A stretch of DNA of 64,000 nt from Halobacillus litoralis. Its GTDB lineage: Bacteria; Bacillota; Bacilli; Bacillales; Halobacillaceae. The notes below the pieces were generated by a model. The model made no database searches, was not told where the DNA came from, and worked only from the letters and a program-made list of their open reading frames with translations. Of the stretch, positions 37,759 to 45,993 are shown one piece after another (position 1 is the stretch's first letter; each line of letters starts with the position of its first letter). A program made the position numbers and the translations under genes. The stretch lies in contig NZ_WMEW01000002.1 in the NCBI RefSeq assembly GCF_009856355.1, forward strand, positions 407,434 to 471,433, in the 5' to 3' direction.

Positions 37759-37768
37759 CTACTCACCT

Positions 37769-38161
37769 TCATTGAATATCAATTGTTAAATCTTCTTTTC
37801 CTATTAATTCAAGACATTCATTCACAATTTCTGCATCATCATCAAAACCTAATGGAGAGTAAAGATCATCTTCTTCATCATTAATATCTACAAAGTAATT
37901 AATAGTAGCATTAATATACCTTTGTTCGTCATGTGAAACCTTTTTATATTCATTTATTAAAATTAAACAAACTTCTCGAATTTTCTCAGCCAGGTGAAGA
38001 TTAATAAATTCATTTTGTTTTGTTGCCTCTTGAATTTTTTCAAAATGATTTTCAATTGTTTGCCTAAGAATTGATGGATTAGTATATACCTCTCCATGTT
38101 CTTTTAAAGCCATTTGAAACTGCCTTGAAGGTTCTTTTCCAAATAATGATTCTTTCACCAT
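37769..38161 (-). CDS. Small acidic protein with a YkvA/DUF1232-like segment
   Basis: 130 aa behind an excellent AGGAGGGA site. The C-terminal half (YINATINYFVDINDEEDDLYSP, then LGFDDDAEIVNECLELIG) follows the A-YF-D...D-LGF-DDA pattern of YkvA-type DUF1232 proteins, without their membrane helix. It stands between the TIGR04540-like gene and the SNF2 helicase gene on one transcript, so it is probably a small component or regulator of the defence system. Confidence 0.55.
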   Translation of the reverse strand: MVKESLFGKEPSRQFQMALKEHGEVYTNPSILRQTIENHFEKIQEATKQNEFINLHLAEKIREVCLILINEYKKVSHDEQRYINATINYFVDINDEEDDLYSPLGFDDDAEIVNECLELIGKEDLTIDIQ

Positions 38162-38238
38162 TCTAATCCCTCCTAATACAGGTTAATAGAATTAAAAAGC
38201 TCTATGCTAAAGAAAGGTCTTTGTATATGTAAATTATT

Positions 38239-38478
38239 CTATAGCTTTAGTTCCAAAACTCTAGTTACTACTTCTAACCTTCTTTTTCCGCACTGTTGGA
38301 TAATAATAGTGGTGTATTCTCCATTTTTTATAAACTTAGATTTGTTATTTTTATAGAGATTTTGTATCATGTCTATCATTTGAGATTCTTCTAATCCGTT
38401 ATTCCAATACTGGTCAATCACATGATTGATGGATAAAGCTAAGTCTCTTTGTGTCCTTTGAAAGAGCTTGATACCCAC
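38239..38478 (-). CDS. TIGR04540-like small protein, first gene of the defence operon
   Basis: 79 aa, GTG start with AGGTGG 5 nt upstream. Sequence (LFQRTQRDLALSINHVIDQYW, NKSKF, IIIQQCGKRRLEVVTRVLEL) matches my memory of the TIGR04540 family of small Firmicutes proteins of unknown role. A promoter is visible 45-70 nt upstream, making this the leading gene of the 38.5-21.8 kb operon. Confidence 0.55.
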   Translation of the reverse strand: MGIKLFQRTQRDLALSINHVIDQYWNNGLEESQMIDMIQNLYKNNKSKFIKNGEYTTIIIQQCGKRRLEVVTRVLELKL

Positions 38479-38521
38479 CTAGTCCACCTCACTCATCTTA
38501 CTTTTTTTATACTTATCTCTT

Positions 38522-38550
38522 ATTTTATATGTAGTTCAATAGTTTCACAA
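38522..38550 (-). promoter_or_regulatory. Candidate sigma-A promoter of the defence operon
   Basis: Reading leftward: TTGTGA (38550-38545), 17-bp spacer, TAAAAT (38527-38522). The -10 lies 44 nt before the GTG start of the first small gene. Spacing is optimal and both boxes differ from consensus by one or two bases. Confidence 0.5.
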
Positions 38551-38599
38551 TGACTAGCAGAAAAATATATACAAAAATTCCTAGGCATCACAATCTATA

Positions 38600-38653
38600 T
38601 ATGAGCAAGGGGGCATGGCCGTTTCATACTCCACCCCTTATATATAAACGTTA
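38600..38653. repeat. Dispersed ~54-bp repeat, copy 1
   Basis: TATATATGAGCAAGGGGG, CATGGCCGTTTCATACTCC and CCCCTTATATATAAAC recur with about 80% identity at 43141-43194. The unit contains complementary G-rich and C-rich blocks flanking GCCGTTTCAT, so it can form a hairpin. The two copies bracket the group II intron remnant and the ABC-three-component cassette. Confidence 0.65.
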
Positions 38654-38675
38654 TTATCCATAACGATTCCTTTTT

Positions 38676-39245
38676 GTGCCCGGCATGGGCATAAACTCTA
38701 GGGGGCAAGTCCCGAACGGCGAAGATCGCTCTAGCCGTTAGCCAAAGGCAAGGGTGTCCAGAGCGACTTGGAATCTTAAGGAAGCCGGAGGCAGACCTCT
38801 GCCTCAAGAAAAACAAACCCTTATAAAAGGCTCTCTATCTGGGATGAGCTTGCGAAACAAAGCGAAGTCCCACCGACCAAAGGGATAGGCAGTAAATGAG
38901 ACGGGGATATGGAAGGGAAGATTATGTCCTAGCCCGGGGATGTCTGTGGGATAAGCGAAGTACCCTTCGCAACATCTTCAGAGATGATGAGCTGAATCGG
39001 CAGAAGTGAGCCGAGATCGTAGTACCCTCTTTACTTGAGGGAGAAGGAAAGGACCGAATCTTTGAAAGAGAGCGACCCTCCGGGACGCATTTTCCTGTAA
39101 TGACACAGACACTCCCAAAGGAGCTTATTCAAAGAAGAAGTAGTGAAGTTCATGGGGAGTTTTGAAAGAGTGGAACAGGTGTAGAAGAGAATAGTAGAAC
39201 TCAAGAGGCTGTACAAGTGAATAATCTTAGAAACCTGGTGAAGCG
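38676..39245 (+). mobile_element. Group II intron remnant (5' part, domain I to start of the maturase ORF)
   Basis: Starts at GTGCCCGGCATGGGC and continues with the conserved 5' region of a bacterial group II intron: AACTCTAGGGGGCAAGTCCC, GAACGGCGAAGATCGC, AGCCGTTAGCC, and later CGGCAGAAGTGAGCCGAG and GTAGTACC upstream of the ORF. The reading frame then gives a maturase N-terminus (SGTHFPVMTQTLPKELIQ, RRSSEVHGEF) but meets TGA at once, and the rest of the reverse transcriptase and domains V-VI are missing. Non-functional, GC-rich compared with its neighbours. Confidence 0.8.
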
Positions 39246-39432
39246 CGAGTTTCTAAATTTGACCTGATGATATTGGGGTAATGTTGTCAAATTTTACACC
39301 AACTTTTGCAACAGTTGATCTATGGTGTATAAGAACCCTTATTAGAATTTATACCCATATAAAATTCAAGGTGACGCAACAAACTCGCGCCACCATTAAG
39401 TATTAGAGCATAACTAAATCTTATAAATATAT

Positions 39433-41349
39433 TCATTTCCAGGAATCTGGTATTAGTGCTTGTCCCCGCCATCTTTCAACCACTGCATTTTGAAATTTAT
39501 CATTAGCTAAATCTGCATGATCTGTTATTATCACCTGGAAACCAGGATAAAGACTCTTTACTACATTTATAATTAAATCGAACATCTTGTTCACAGCCTC
39601 TTTGTCTTCATCCTTAAGGTTTTCCATTGATCCTTGGAGTTGAGCATCTTCATCTCGGGGATAATAAACTTGAGTTGGTTGATCAACAAACAAAAATCTT
39701 GGTACCGGTCTATTATGTTCGGTTAAGTAAGAATGCAATGCTAAGTGTGCGATAAGGTGATAGCCTACCCAATTCTCACCGCTACCCATGCGGTGTAAAG
39801 GAATAGGTCTATCTTCTCTATCCACTACAATAGTTAATTCATTATAGTCTAACCTTACAGGGTCTCCACTATGTTCTAAATCTAATTCTTCCGCCCATTT
39901 TGTCATTTTATATCCAATACGGTTCAAGATAGAGTTTAGTCTATCATCCTTTTCATCAGTATCTAACTCTTTTTCAAGCTCATTTACTTTTTCTTTTAAT
40001 GCTTCAACTTTATCCACCAGAAATGTATTATCTTCAATACTTAGACTTTCTAACCAAAGACTAATCCGCCCAATTACTCTTTCTCTTCGTTGATATAAAT
40101 CTTTTTGTTCTTTAACATACTCCCGCTCTTTATAGATTCCATCAATCAAATGGTTAACTTGGTTAATTTCCTCCTGAATATTTTCTTTTTTTTCTTCAAG
40201 GTTTTCAATATACTCCTGCAACCTAGGCCGTTCCTTTATAGTATTCTCCAAGCCCGACTTTACATCTTTTAAAGAATTATTTATCTCAGTTATAGTAGGT
40301 ATAGGTGTATGTAATGTATTGGAGCATAATGGACATTTAGAATGATCATATTCGGTTTGAGAATATAAATTTATTGATTCTAATCTTAATTCCTGTTGAT
40401 GGGCTTCTGCAGCATAACCATTTACATCGTTAATAAAACTTTTAGCTGCATTTAATTGGTCTGCATTTTCATTATAATCATTCTGTAATTTCTTTAATGT
40501 GACTTGGTGCTCAGTTAGTTTATCTAAACCTGGCATACTTATATTTGTAGGTTCTACTTTGTCCAACCCTCTCAACAAATCTACTATTAAATTTAGATCA
40601 GATGGATATTCTTCCATCTCTACTAACCCTACTTGTTCAGCCTCAGACAAAAGCGTGGTTCCTTTAGTAGCTACATCGCCTCTAATATTTTCAACCTCTT
40701 TCAACCTTCTCTTGGCCTTTTTCAACTCTCTTTTGAACCGAGATAATTCATGTTCTATTTTTAATCGATCTTCATGTATTGCACCTAAAAAGTATGGTAG
40801 AGTGTCTTTTATTGATTGTTTAATAAAACCATCTGTAGAACGATGAAACAATATACGTTTACTTGCTATTTCATCCTGTTGTTGAAAACATAAAAATAAA
40901 GAATGTTTTATATTGGCTTCCAAGGCTTCTCTGGTTTGACCTTCGGGTGGTTGGTGTAAGTTTGGAGATATACCTACTTTTTGTGACAGATATTCTACTA
41001 AAGCATCAACATTGCTATTAGAGACTGGCATTTTTTCTGGTGATGTCACACTGCTAGCAGTCTCAATATACACATCTCCAGAAGTTTGATGAATGGCAGG
41101 ATTTTTACGCGCTATAAATGCCATATCATACTCAAACTCTATTAAAATTCCATACCAAGAAACAGCTTCCCTTATAATCCCTTCTGGTACGCCACACGTT
41201 CTTCTACCCATACAATATTCTACGATATCGATTAGAGCAGATTTTCCAGTACCTGAACCTCCCGTTATTATATTTACTGTTCCTCTATTAAAAGGAACAA
41301 TCCTTTTTTCACCTTTTTTGTTATAAAGAACAATTTGAATTAATTGCAA
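39433..41349 (-). CDS. ABC-three-component system ATPase (DUF3732-like, Rad50/SMC-type)
   Basis: 638 aa. Walker A GGSGTGKSALIDIVEYCMG near residue 32-50; long coiled coil from ~200 to ~470 interrupted by CPLCSNTLHTP, a Rad50-type CxxC zinc hook; C-terminal ABC part with GSGENWVGYHLIAHLALH (signature) and FLFVDQPTQVYYP (Walker B). The match is to DUF3732 ATPases of the ABC-3C conflict systems. TTG start 1 nt after the stop of the middle-component gene. Probably senses invading or damaged DNA and licenses the nuclease partner. Confidence 0.82.
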   Translation of the reverse strand: MQLIQIVLYNKKGEKRIVPFNRGTVNIITGGSGTGKSALIDIVEYCMGRRTCGVPEGIIREAVSWYGILIEFEYDMAFIARKNPAIHQTSGDVYIETASSVTSPEKMPVSNSNVDALVEYLSQKVGISPNLHQPPEGQTREALEANIKHSLFLCFQQQDEIASKRILFHRSTDGFIKQSIKDTLPYFLGAIHEDRLKIEHELSRFKRELKKAKRRLKEVENIRGDVATKGTTLLSEAEQVGLVEMEEYPSDLNLIVDLLRGLDKVEPTNISMPGLDKLTEHQVTLKKLQNDYNENADQLNAAKSFINDVNGYAAEAHQQELRLESINLYSQTEYDHSKCPLCSNTLHTPIPTITEINNSLKDVKSGLENTIKERPRLQEYIENLEEKKENIQEEINQVNHLIDGIYKEREYVKEQKDLYQRRERVIGRISLWLESLSIEDNTFLVDKVEALKEKVNELEKELDTDEKDDRLNSILNRIGYKMTKWAEELDLEHSGDPVRLDYNELTIVVDREDRPIPLHRMGSGENWVGYHLIAHLALHSYLTEHNRPVPRFLFVDQPTQVYYPRDEDAQLQGSMENLKDEDKEAVNKMFDLIINVVKSLYPGFQVIITDHADLANDKFQNAVVERWRGQALIPDSWK

Positions 41350-41350
41350 A

Positions 41351-41842
41351 TCAAGGTTTCACTCCCCACATTGTATAAATTGTAGCCGTTGTTCCAGCAC
41401 TAGAGAACCATTTACCAACTTTTTCTGCCTTTTTAAAAATATCTGCTATTTCATCCGAATTATAACCATCAATTCTTTTACGACGATATGGAGGAACTAT
41501 TACATCTCCATATGATCCGATTTCTAGAGCGTTTTGATGTAGTAAGAACTGGATTGATTCATTCGTAATTGGAGTAAGCTGTTTAGCCCTTTCTGAAAAG
41601 CCTATTCTAACCTCCTGATTCTCTTGTAACCAAACATGCATTTTACTTCTGCTACGGGGATTGATATATGCACGAGTCCCCCTATGTAACGTGATAGGTA
41701 ATATTAAATAAATAAGTGGAAACTCGAACTTATCTTCTGAGTGTTTTTGATATTCTCTAATAGATCGACGTATTATCTCCCCACAAAAAGCTGGGTTAAG
41801 TAAATGACCTACCTCAACAGGACGATCTCCCCACAATTTCAT
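41351..41842 (-). CDS. ABC-three-component system middle component
   Basis: 163 aa. The opening VEVGHLLNPAFCGEIIRRSI and FPLIYLILPITLHRGTRAYI pattern is that of the ABC-3C middle component family, a helical adaptor always coded next to DUF3732-type ATPases. Its ATG overlaps the stop of the effector gene by 4 nt, and the ATPase gene begins directly after it, so the three are translationally coupled. Confidence 0.78.
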   Translation of the reverse strand: MKLWGDRPVEVGHLLNPAFCGEIIRRSIREYQKHSEDKFEFPLIYLILPITLHRGTRAYINPRSRSKMHVWLQENQEVRIGFSERAKQLTPITNESIQFLLHQNALEIGSYGDVIVPPYRRKRIDGYNSDEIADIFKKAEKVGKWFSSAGTTATIYTMWGVKP

Positions 41843-43038
41843 ACTCTCTCCTCCAATGTTTGGCTTAAGAGATATTTTAATCTTTCATAGAATTGCATAT
41901 GCCAACCCACTTTTAATTGATTAGATAGCATGTGATAACTCCCTCTTACAATATAAGGCTCATCACATTTAGGCCGAATTTGAATATTGTTCTCTTGATC
42001 AACCCAATTAAACAAACCTCTCCCTTCTTTTTTTATTGCATTTTCAGACTCTTCATCTTGTAAGTCTTCTATAATGATCTCAAATTTACGTTCCCACTCA
42101 TCAACCAGCCTATTTTCATACGATTCTAGTTCACTTATCATTATTAGTTCATCTCTAACCCACTTTGACCTTTGCTGGAATGCTTTATAATAATCACTAA
42201 TTGCTTTTTCAATTCTAGCGTTACCTACAGATACAAGTTTAAGTTGTTCTACAAAAATTCTTTCTCGACCATTTAACTCTTCCTCTTTTGGTGCAATTAG
42301 GTCATGAAAATCAATCGGTAAATTATCTCTTTGCAACTGCTCTTGAAGGTCATTTATGTTATCTTGAATTTCCCTAAATGTTATCGGATGCTTTGACTCA
42401 CTCTTTAAATGCTTGATAACTTTATCAAACCAAATCCCCTCTAACCTTTCATATAAAGGTTTTATAACCTCAGGTCTCGTAGCCAAACGTAATTGATATA
42501 AAATTTTATCTTCCGTTTCAATAATGTCTTCACTGCAATCCAATATATATGTACTTTTTAACAACGCTTTTTTCTGATAGTCTGATAAAGCAATAAATTG
42601 CTCATATGCTTTTTTATTTGTATTGTTGGTAGAATTTTTTGCAATTTCTAACAGAATTTCTAGGGCACCCTCTATATCCCTAATATCAGAATCATACGTG
42701 AGTTTACTAACTGCTGAATCCTCTGAAGCTACTTGATTTGTAATCAGAGAGAATGTAGTAGATAACGGATTTACATGTCCATCTAAAATCGCTTCACTCC
42801 ACACCCTAAAAGTTTTCCAAATATCAGCACTTGCATCAGTCAAGTTCCCCTTAGTACTATGATGTTTCATTTGAATGAGCTCTGAAGGGGTACCATCTTG
42901 ATCAAACTCTATATCATCAAGTTTTTCAATGTAAATTTGCGAATCATAATCTTTAGGTTTCAATAAAAGTAATAAAGCATATCTAACCTGATATAAATAC
43001 CCCAATGCTTGGGCATGAGCAGAAAATTTTGAAGTCAT
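41839..43038 (-). CDS. ABC-three-component effector with Cap4-like dsDNA nuclease domain
   Basis: ~399 aa. N-terminal SAHAQALGYLYQVRYALLLL, then IYIEKLDDIEF and ELIQMKHH give the helix, E-x-DD and Q-x-K motifs of the DUF4297/Cap4-type nuclease fold. Residues beyond ~190 are helical and carry the ABC-3C interaction region. Start chosen at ATG 43038 because AGGAGGTG lies 6-8 nt upstream; an upstream GTG at 43047 overlaps that site. In these predicted conflict systems the nuclease is held silent until the ATPase recognises foreign DNA. Confidence 0.72.
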   Translation of the reverse strand: MTSKFSAHAQALGYLYQVRYALLLLLKPKDYDSQIYIEKLDDIEFDQDGTPSELIQMKHHSTKGNLTDASADIWKTFRVWSEAILDGHVNPLSTTFSLITNQVASEDSAVSKLTYDSDIRDIEGALEILLEIAKNSTNNTNKKAYEQFIALSDYQKKALLKSTYILDCSEDIIETEDKILYQLRLATRPEVIKPLYERLEGIWFDKVIKHLKSESKHPITFREIQDNINDLQEQLQRDNLPIDFHDLIAPKEEELNGRERIFVEQLKLVSVGNARIEKAISDYYKAFQQRSKWVRDELIMISELESYENRLVDEWERKFEIIIEDLQDEESENAIKKEGRGLFNWVDQENNIQIRPKCDEPYIVRGSYHMLSNQLKVGWHMQFYERLKYLLSQTLEERV

Positions 43039-43140
43039 TTTATTCACCTCCTAAAATTAAGCACTAATATCGAGATTCATGCTTTTTTCCATTTTACAAC
43101 AGTTTAAAAATTTGAACAATTTTCTCTTGCTACCACTGTC

Positions 43141-43194
43141 ATATATAAACAAGAGGGGATAGCCGTTTCATGCCCCTCCCCTTTTATATAAACT
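43141..43194. repeat. Dispersed ~54-bp repeat, copy 2
   Basis: ATATATAAACAAGAGGGG, ATAGCCGTTTCATGCCCC and CCCCTTTTATATAAAC correspond to copy 1 at 38600-38653. Located in the 5' region of the ABC-3C effector gene. Confidence 0.65.
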
Positions 43195-43202
43195 GAGCAC
43201 TT

Positions 43203-44132
43203 TTAGCTTTTCTCTATGAGGTCCCCTCTGTTTCTTCTACTCCTAGCTTCTCTTTTAATAAGGTCTTCATTCCAATCCTTAGCCTCTGTTATATTAATGC
43301 ATGATAGTCTCTTTGTGAGTAACTTGTGATATTTTTCAGCAAAATCCCTGCCAGACTTATCATTGTCCGTACAAAAAATTATCTGATTTACCTTATGACC
43401 TTCCTTCCCCATTCGTTTTATCTCATCGACCATGGTCTGACGCTTCAGACCAGACATGGATATCAGGCGTGTATCTTTAAGCTTCTCTTTTTTAATACTC
43501 CAATAAGACAAGGCGTCAATAGGACTTTCAAAAAGGTAAATGGAATTCGGCTTACCAATATCTACAGAAAAACCAGCCGAACCATGGCTGTTTCTATCAA
43601 TCCCTTTAAACACTCGTCCATCTTTCATTGGAGAAGTTCCTTGTCGATCCGCACCAACGATCTCTCCCTGCTGCTTCCATTTAAACACCACATTCCCGAG
43701 CTTGTCCTGTGCGATTAAGTCCTTTTTATCAAGCCAATTGACAATCTTAGGATGAATCTTCCTTTTATTAGTTAGATAATCTTTAGCTTTTGTCCTATCG
43801 TTCACTTCATAGTGGGAAGGATATTGATAAGATTCCTTAGGCTTTTGCTCTTGGACGTTTTGTTTTACTTTATAACCTTGTTCATTTAGATCGAGAACAG
43901 CTTCCGGGAAGCTCATCCCATAAAACATTTTGGCAAAGTTTATGACTCCAGCTCCTTTTTCATCTCTAGAGTTCCAGGCATACATTTGGTCTTTAATCAC
44001 TAGGCTGTCATGGACTTGATGGCGATAATAACGTCCCTCTTTCTTCAATGGCTCCCCTTTACGCTCCAGATAGTCTATGAGATCCACATTCCGAGCAACC
44101 TCCACTTGGTCCGCGCTTACATGTTTGGCCAT
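43203..44132 (-). CDS. DUF3991 and Toprim-domain protein (primase-like, conjugation-associated)
   Basis: 309 aa. N-terminal YYRHQVHDSLVIKDQMYAWN and GAGVINFAKMFYG belong to the DUF3991/zinc-free primase-like region; the Toprim domain follows with IYLFESPIDALSYW (Glu), and IIFCTDNDKSGRDFAEKYH (DxD). Such proteins are usual beside relaxases and ArdC-type proteins in Firmicutes ICEs and plasmids and may prime second-strand synthesis after transfer. AGAGGAGGAAG before ATG 44132. A terminator separates it from ardC. Confidence 0.8.
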   Translation of the reverse strand: MAKHVSADQVEVARNVDLIDYLERKGEPLKKEGRYYRHQVHDSLVIKDQMYAWNSRDEKGAGVINFAKMFYGMSFPEAVLDLNEQGYKVKQNVQEQKPKESYQYPSHYEVNDRTKAKDYLTNKRKIHPKIVNWLDKKDLIAQDKLGNVVFKWKQQGEIVGADRQGTSPMKDGRVFKGIDRNSHGSAGFSVDIGKPNSIYLFESPIDALSYWSIKKEKLKDTRLISMSGLKRQTMVDEIKRMGKEGHKVNQIIFCTDNDKSGRDFAEKYHKLLTKRLSCINITEAKDWNEDLIKREARSRRNRGDLIEKS

Positions 44133-44169
44133 GCAGCACTTCCTCCTCTCTAAAATTAGATATATAAAA

Positions 44170-44190
44170 AGACAGGGAGAAATCTCCCTG
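44170..44190 (-). terminator. Terminator after the ArdC gene
   Basis: Stem CAGGGAGA (44173-44180)/TCTCCCTG (44183-44190) with a 2-nt spacer, followed leftward by TCTTTTTATA. It overlaps the ArdC-Toprim boundary and marks the end of the long transfer operon, although read-through to the Toprim gene is possible. Confidence 0.75.
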
Positions 44191-44191
44191 C

Positions 44192-45685
44192 CTAGCGTTC
44201 AACCTCTACTTTTTCTTTTTGCTTTTCCTTCTGCTGAAAAGCCGCCTTATTCCCCTTTCCATTCTGCATTTCCGAAGTGGTGCTTTCTTTTTCTTTCTCT
44301 TCATGGAACTCTCGGTCCAGCTTACTTTCGATTTGAGATAGTCGCTGCTCTCCACGATCGGTCAATGGTAGTTCTTTTAATTCTTGAAGAGATTCTTTCT
44401 TAAGCTGATATACCTCTTCTTTACTGTGAGTCTCCTGAAAGGCACGCATCTGATTTAAACGTTCTTGCCGGTCATTGTTTTCTTCTTTATCCAATTCTTT
44501 TCCGACGGTTGGTTCAATAAAGTTCATGAGCTCTTTTTTATAAGCACCTTTGAAGTCTTGATGAGAATATTCCTCTTCGGCCTTGTCATCCTTAACAAAC
44601 GGCCCGCTATCCTTCTCAGCCTTACTCACTTGGCTTCGGTACATGTCCCGAAGCTTTTCTGAAGGTAGTATCGCTCTTTCTTGTTTCTCCTCTTCCATTT
44701 CATGTTTTTGTTCTTTAACACTCATTCCTTTCTCCCCTTCCTTTTCTTGGTCCAATGATTCTTCAATGGTCGTTATGAATTCTTTAGCTGTAGACTGAAC
44801 TTCTTGTAATAGGCTTTCATGGTCTTTAAATTCATGGTCCTTCGTCCAGTGATGCAGATACTCTAACGAGTAGTCACTGGTATCAATATTGAAATATGAA
44901 GCAACGGTGTAAGCTGTCATTTCCGCCTGAAATTCTTTCTCCGGTTTGGTGTAGTCATTCATGTTGTCTTTTGTATGAAGCTTGGCATGAGTCAGTTCAT
45001 GTAACAGAGTCTTTGTATCTTGTCGCTCAGAGTTACGAGGATTAAGAGCGACTTCATCTCTTCCTGTGTAACTGACGCCTTTAGCTGCTCCTAACTCTTC
45101 ATAAGGCTCTACAATTTGAATGTTATTGTTATCTGCTATAGCCTCCATCCCTTGTCGTAGCTGACTGTAGTTTTCTATCTCCCCATCGATCCATTTGTTA
45201 GGAAAGATTTGAGGTAGATCTTTTTGAGTGGCTGTTGTCTGGGAAACATCGAACACACTTCCAGTAGAATAAACAAGACGGCCATCTCGTTTATCGAGTT
45301 GACCGTCTTTGACTTGTTGCTTTTCTTTTTTCGTTGCATATTTCAAAGGTTTCCATTCGCCTTCTTCACCTTGAAACTGCTTGCCTAACCGATTGGGCAC
45401 AAGAACCTTTAGACTTTTCTCCCCTTTGTTTACAGAGAACCCTTTATCTTTCCAGAAGGCGTAAGATCCTACAGCTTCGGCTCCTGGAAACTGTGAATCA
45501 ATCAGTGCCGTATTACGCGGAGAATACCGGTGGAACTTCCCCATAAAGTCTAGATACTCTTTCATTTGTTCGGGAGAATGAAAGTGGTTTGAAATACTTT
45601 TTTCCATCCCCTCTGTCAGTCGATTAATCTCCTCTTTGACCTTTTCCGGTGATTTCTGTTTATAGGATTGTTTAGTCTTCGCCAT
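44192..45685 (-). CDS. ArdC-family antirestriction protein with metallopeptidase motif
   Basis: 497 aa. N-terminal ~130 residues match the ArdC ssDNA-binding domain (FHRYSPRNTALIDSQFPGAE, VGSYAFWKDKGFSVNKGEK), followed by an ImmA/IrrE-type zinc peptidase motif TLLHELTHAKLH near residue 235. The C-terminal ~230 residues are Glu/Lys/Gln-rich with coiled-coil character. ArdC proteins protect incoming single-stranded conjugative DNA from host restriction. AAGGGAGC site before ATG 45685. Overlaps the preceding gene's stop by 14 nt. Confidence 0.85.
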   Translation of the reverse strand: MAKTKQSYKQKSPEKVKEEINRLTEGMEKSISNHFHSPEQMKEYLDFMGKFHRYSPRNTALIDSQFPGAEAVGSYAFWKDKGFSVNKGEKSLKVLVPNRLGKQFQGEEGEWKPLKYATKKEKQQVKDGQLDKRDGRLVYSTGSVFDVSQTTATQKDLPQIFPNKWIDGEIENYSQLRQGMEAIADNNNIQIVEPYEELGAAKGVSYTGRDEVALNPRNSERQDTKTLLHELTHAKLHTKDNMNDYTKPEKEFQAEMTAYTVASYFNIDTSDYSLEYLHHWTKDHEFKDHESLLQEVQSTAKEFITTIEESLDQEKEGEKGMSVKEQKHEMEEEKQERAILPSEKLRDMYRSQVSKAEKDSGPFVKDDKAEEEYSHQDFKGAYKKELMNFIEPTVGKELDKEENNDRQERLNQMRAFQETHSKEEVYQLKKESLQELKELPLTDRGEQRLSQIESKLDREFHEEKEKESTTSEMQNGKGNKAAFQQKEKQKEKVEVER

Positions 45686-45989
45686 GATCCCCAGCTCCCT
45701 TACTGATGTTCATGAGTTCTTCCATTTCTTCCTCATCATAATTGGGTTCTGTATTTAATATCAGTTCCTTTGTTTTCTTATGAAAAGGAATGAGTAGGTT
45801 CTCCTGATTCAATAAATGCTGCTCAAGATCATCCATTTCCCCATCATTCAACGTGAATGTGTATTCCTCACTTCCCACGTCCATTACGAGCTCATTATTT
45901 TCATTTAAACGCTTAAACACACCTACTTCATAATTGCTATTAAACGAAAGCATTCCTTCCACTCCTTTGTTGGATAATTCCTCATTCAT
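45672..45989 (-). CDS. Small uncharacterised protein of the relaxase operon
   Basis: Acidic protein of ~105 aa (from ATG 45989; an upstream GTG at 46025 would overlap the preceding gene by 32 nt). Middle part reads MLSFNSNYEVGVFKRLNENN, then TFTLNDGEMDDLEQHLL. I do not recognise the family. Position between the RHH protein and ArdC genes, with overlaps on both sides, ties it to conjugative processing. Confidence 0.65.
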   Translation of the reverse strand: MNEELSNKGVEGMLSFNSNYEVGVFKRLNENNELVMDVGSEEYTFTLNDGEMDDLEQHLLNQENLLIPFHKKTKELILNTEPNYDEEEMEELMNISKGAGDHGED

Positions 45990-45993
45990 ACCA

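Noticed and set aside
21803..38478. Calling the operon canonical DISARM, BREX or Druantia
   Set aside because: Only some components fit each type (no separate DrmB, no PLD DrmC, no BrxL/PglZ, no DruA-D), so I kept descriptive names.
38595..39216. Two minus-strand frames of 73 and 61 codons
   Set aside because: They lie antisense to the group II intron remnant and have no ribosome site or recognisable protein pattern.
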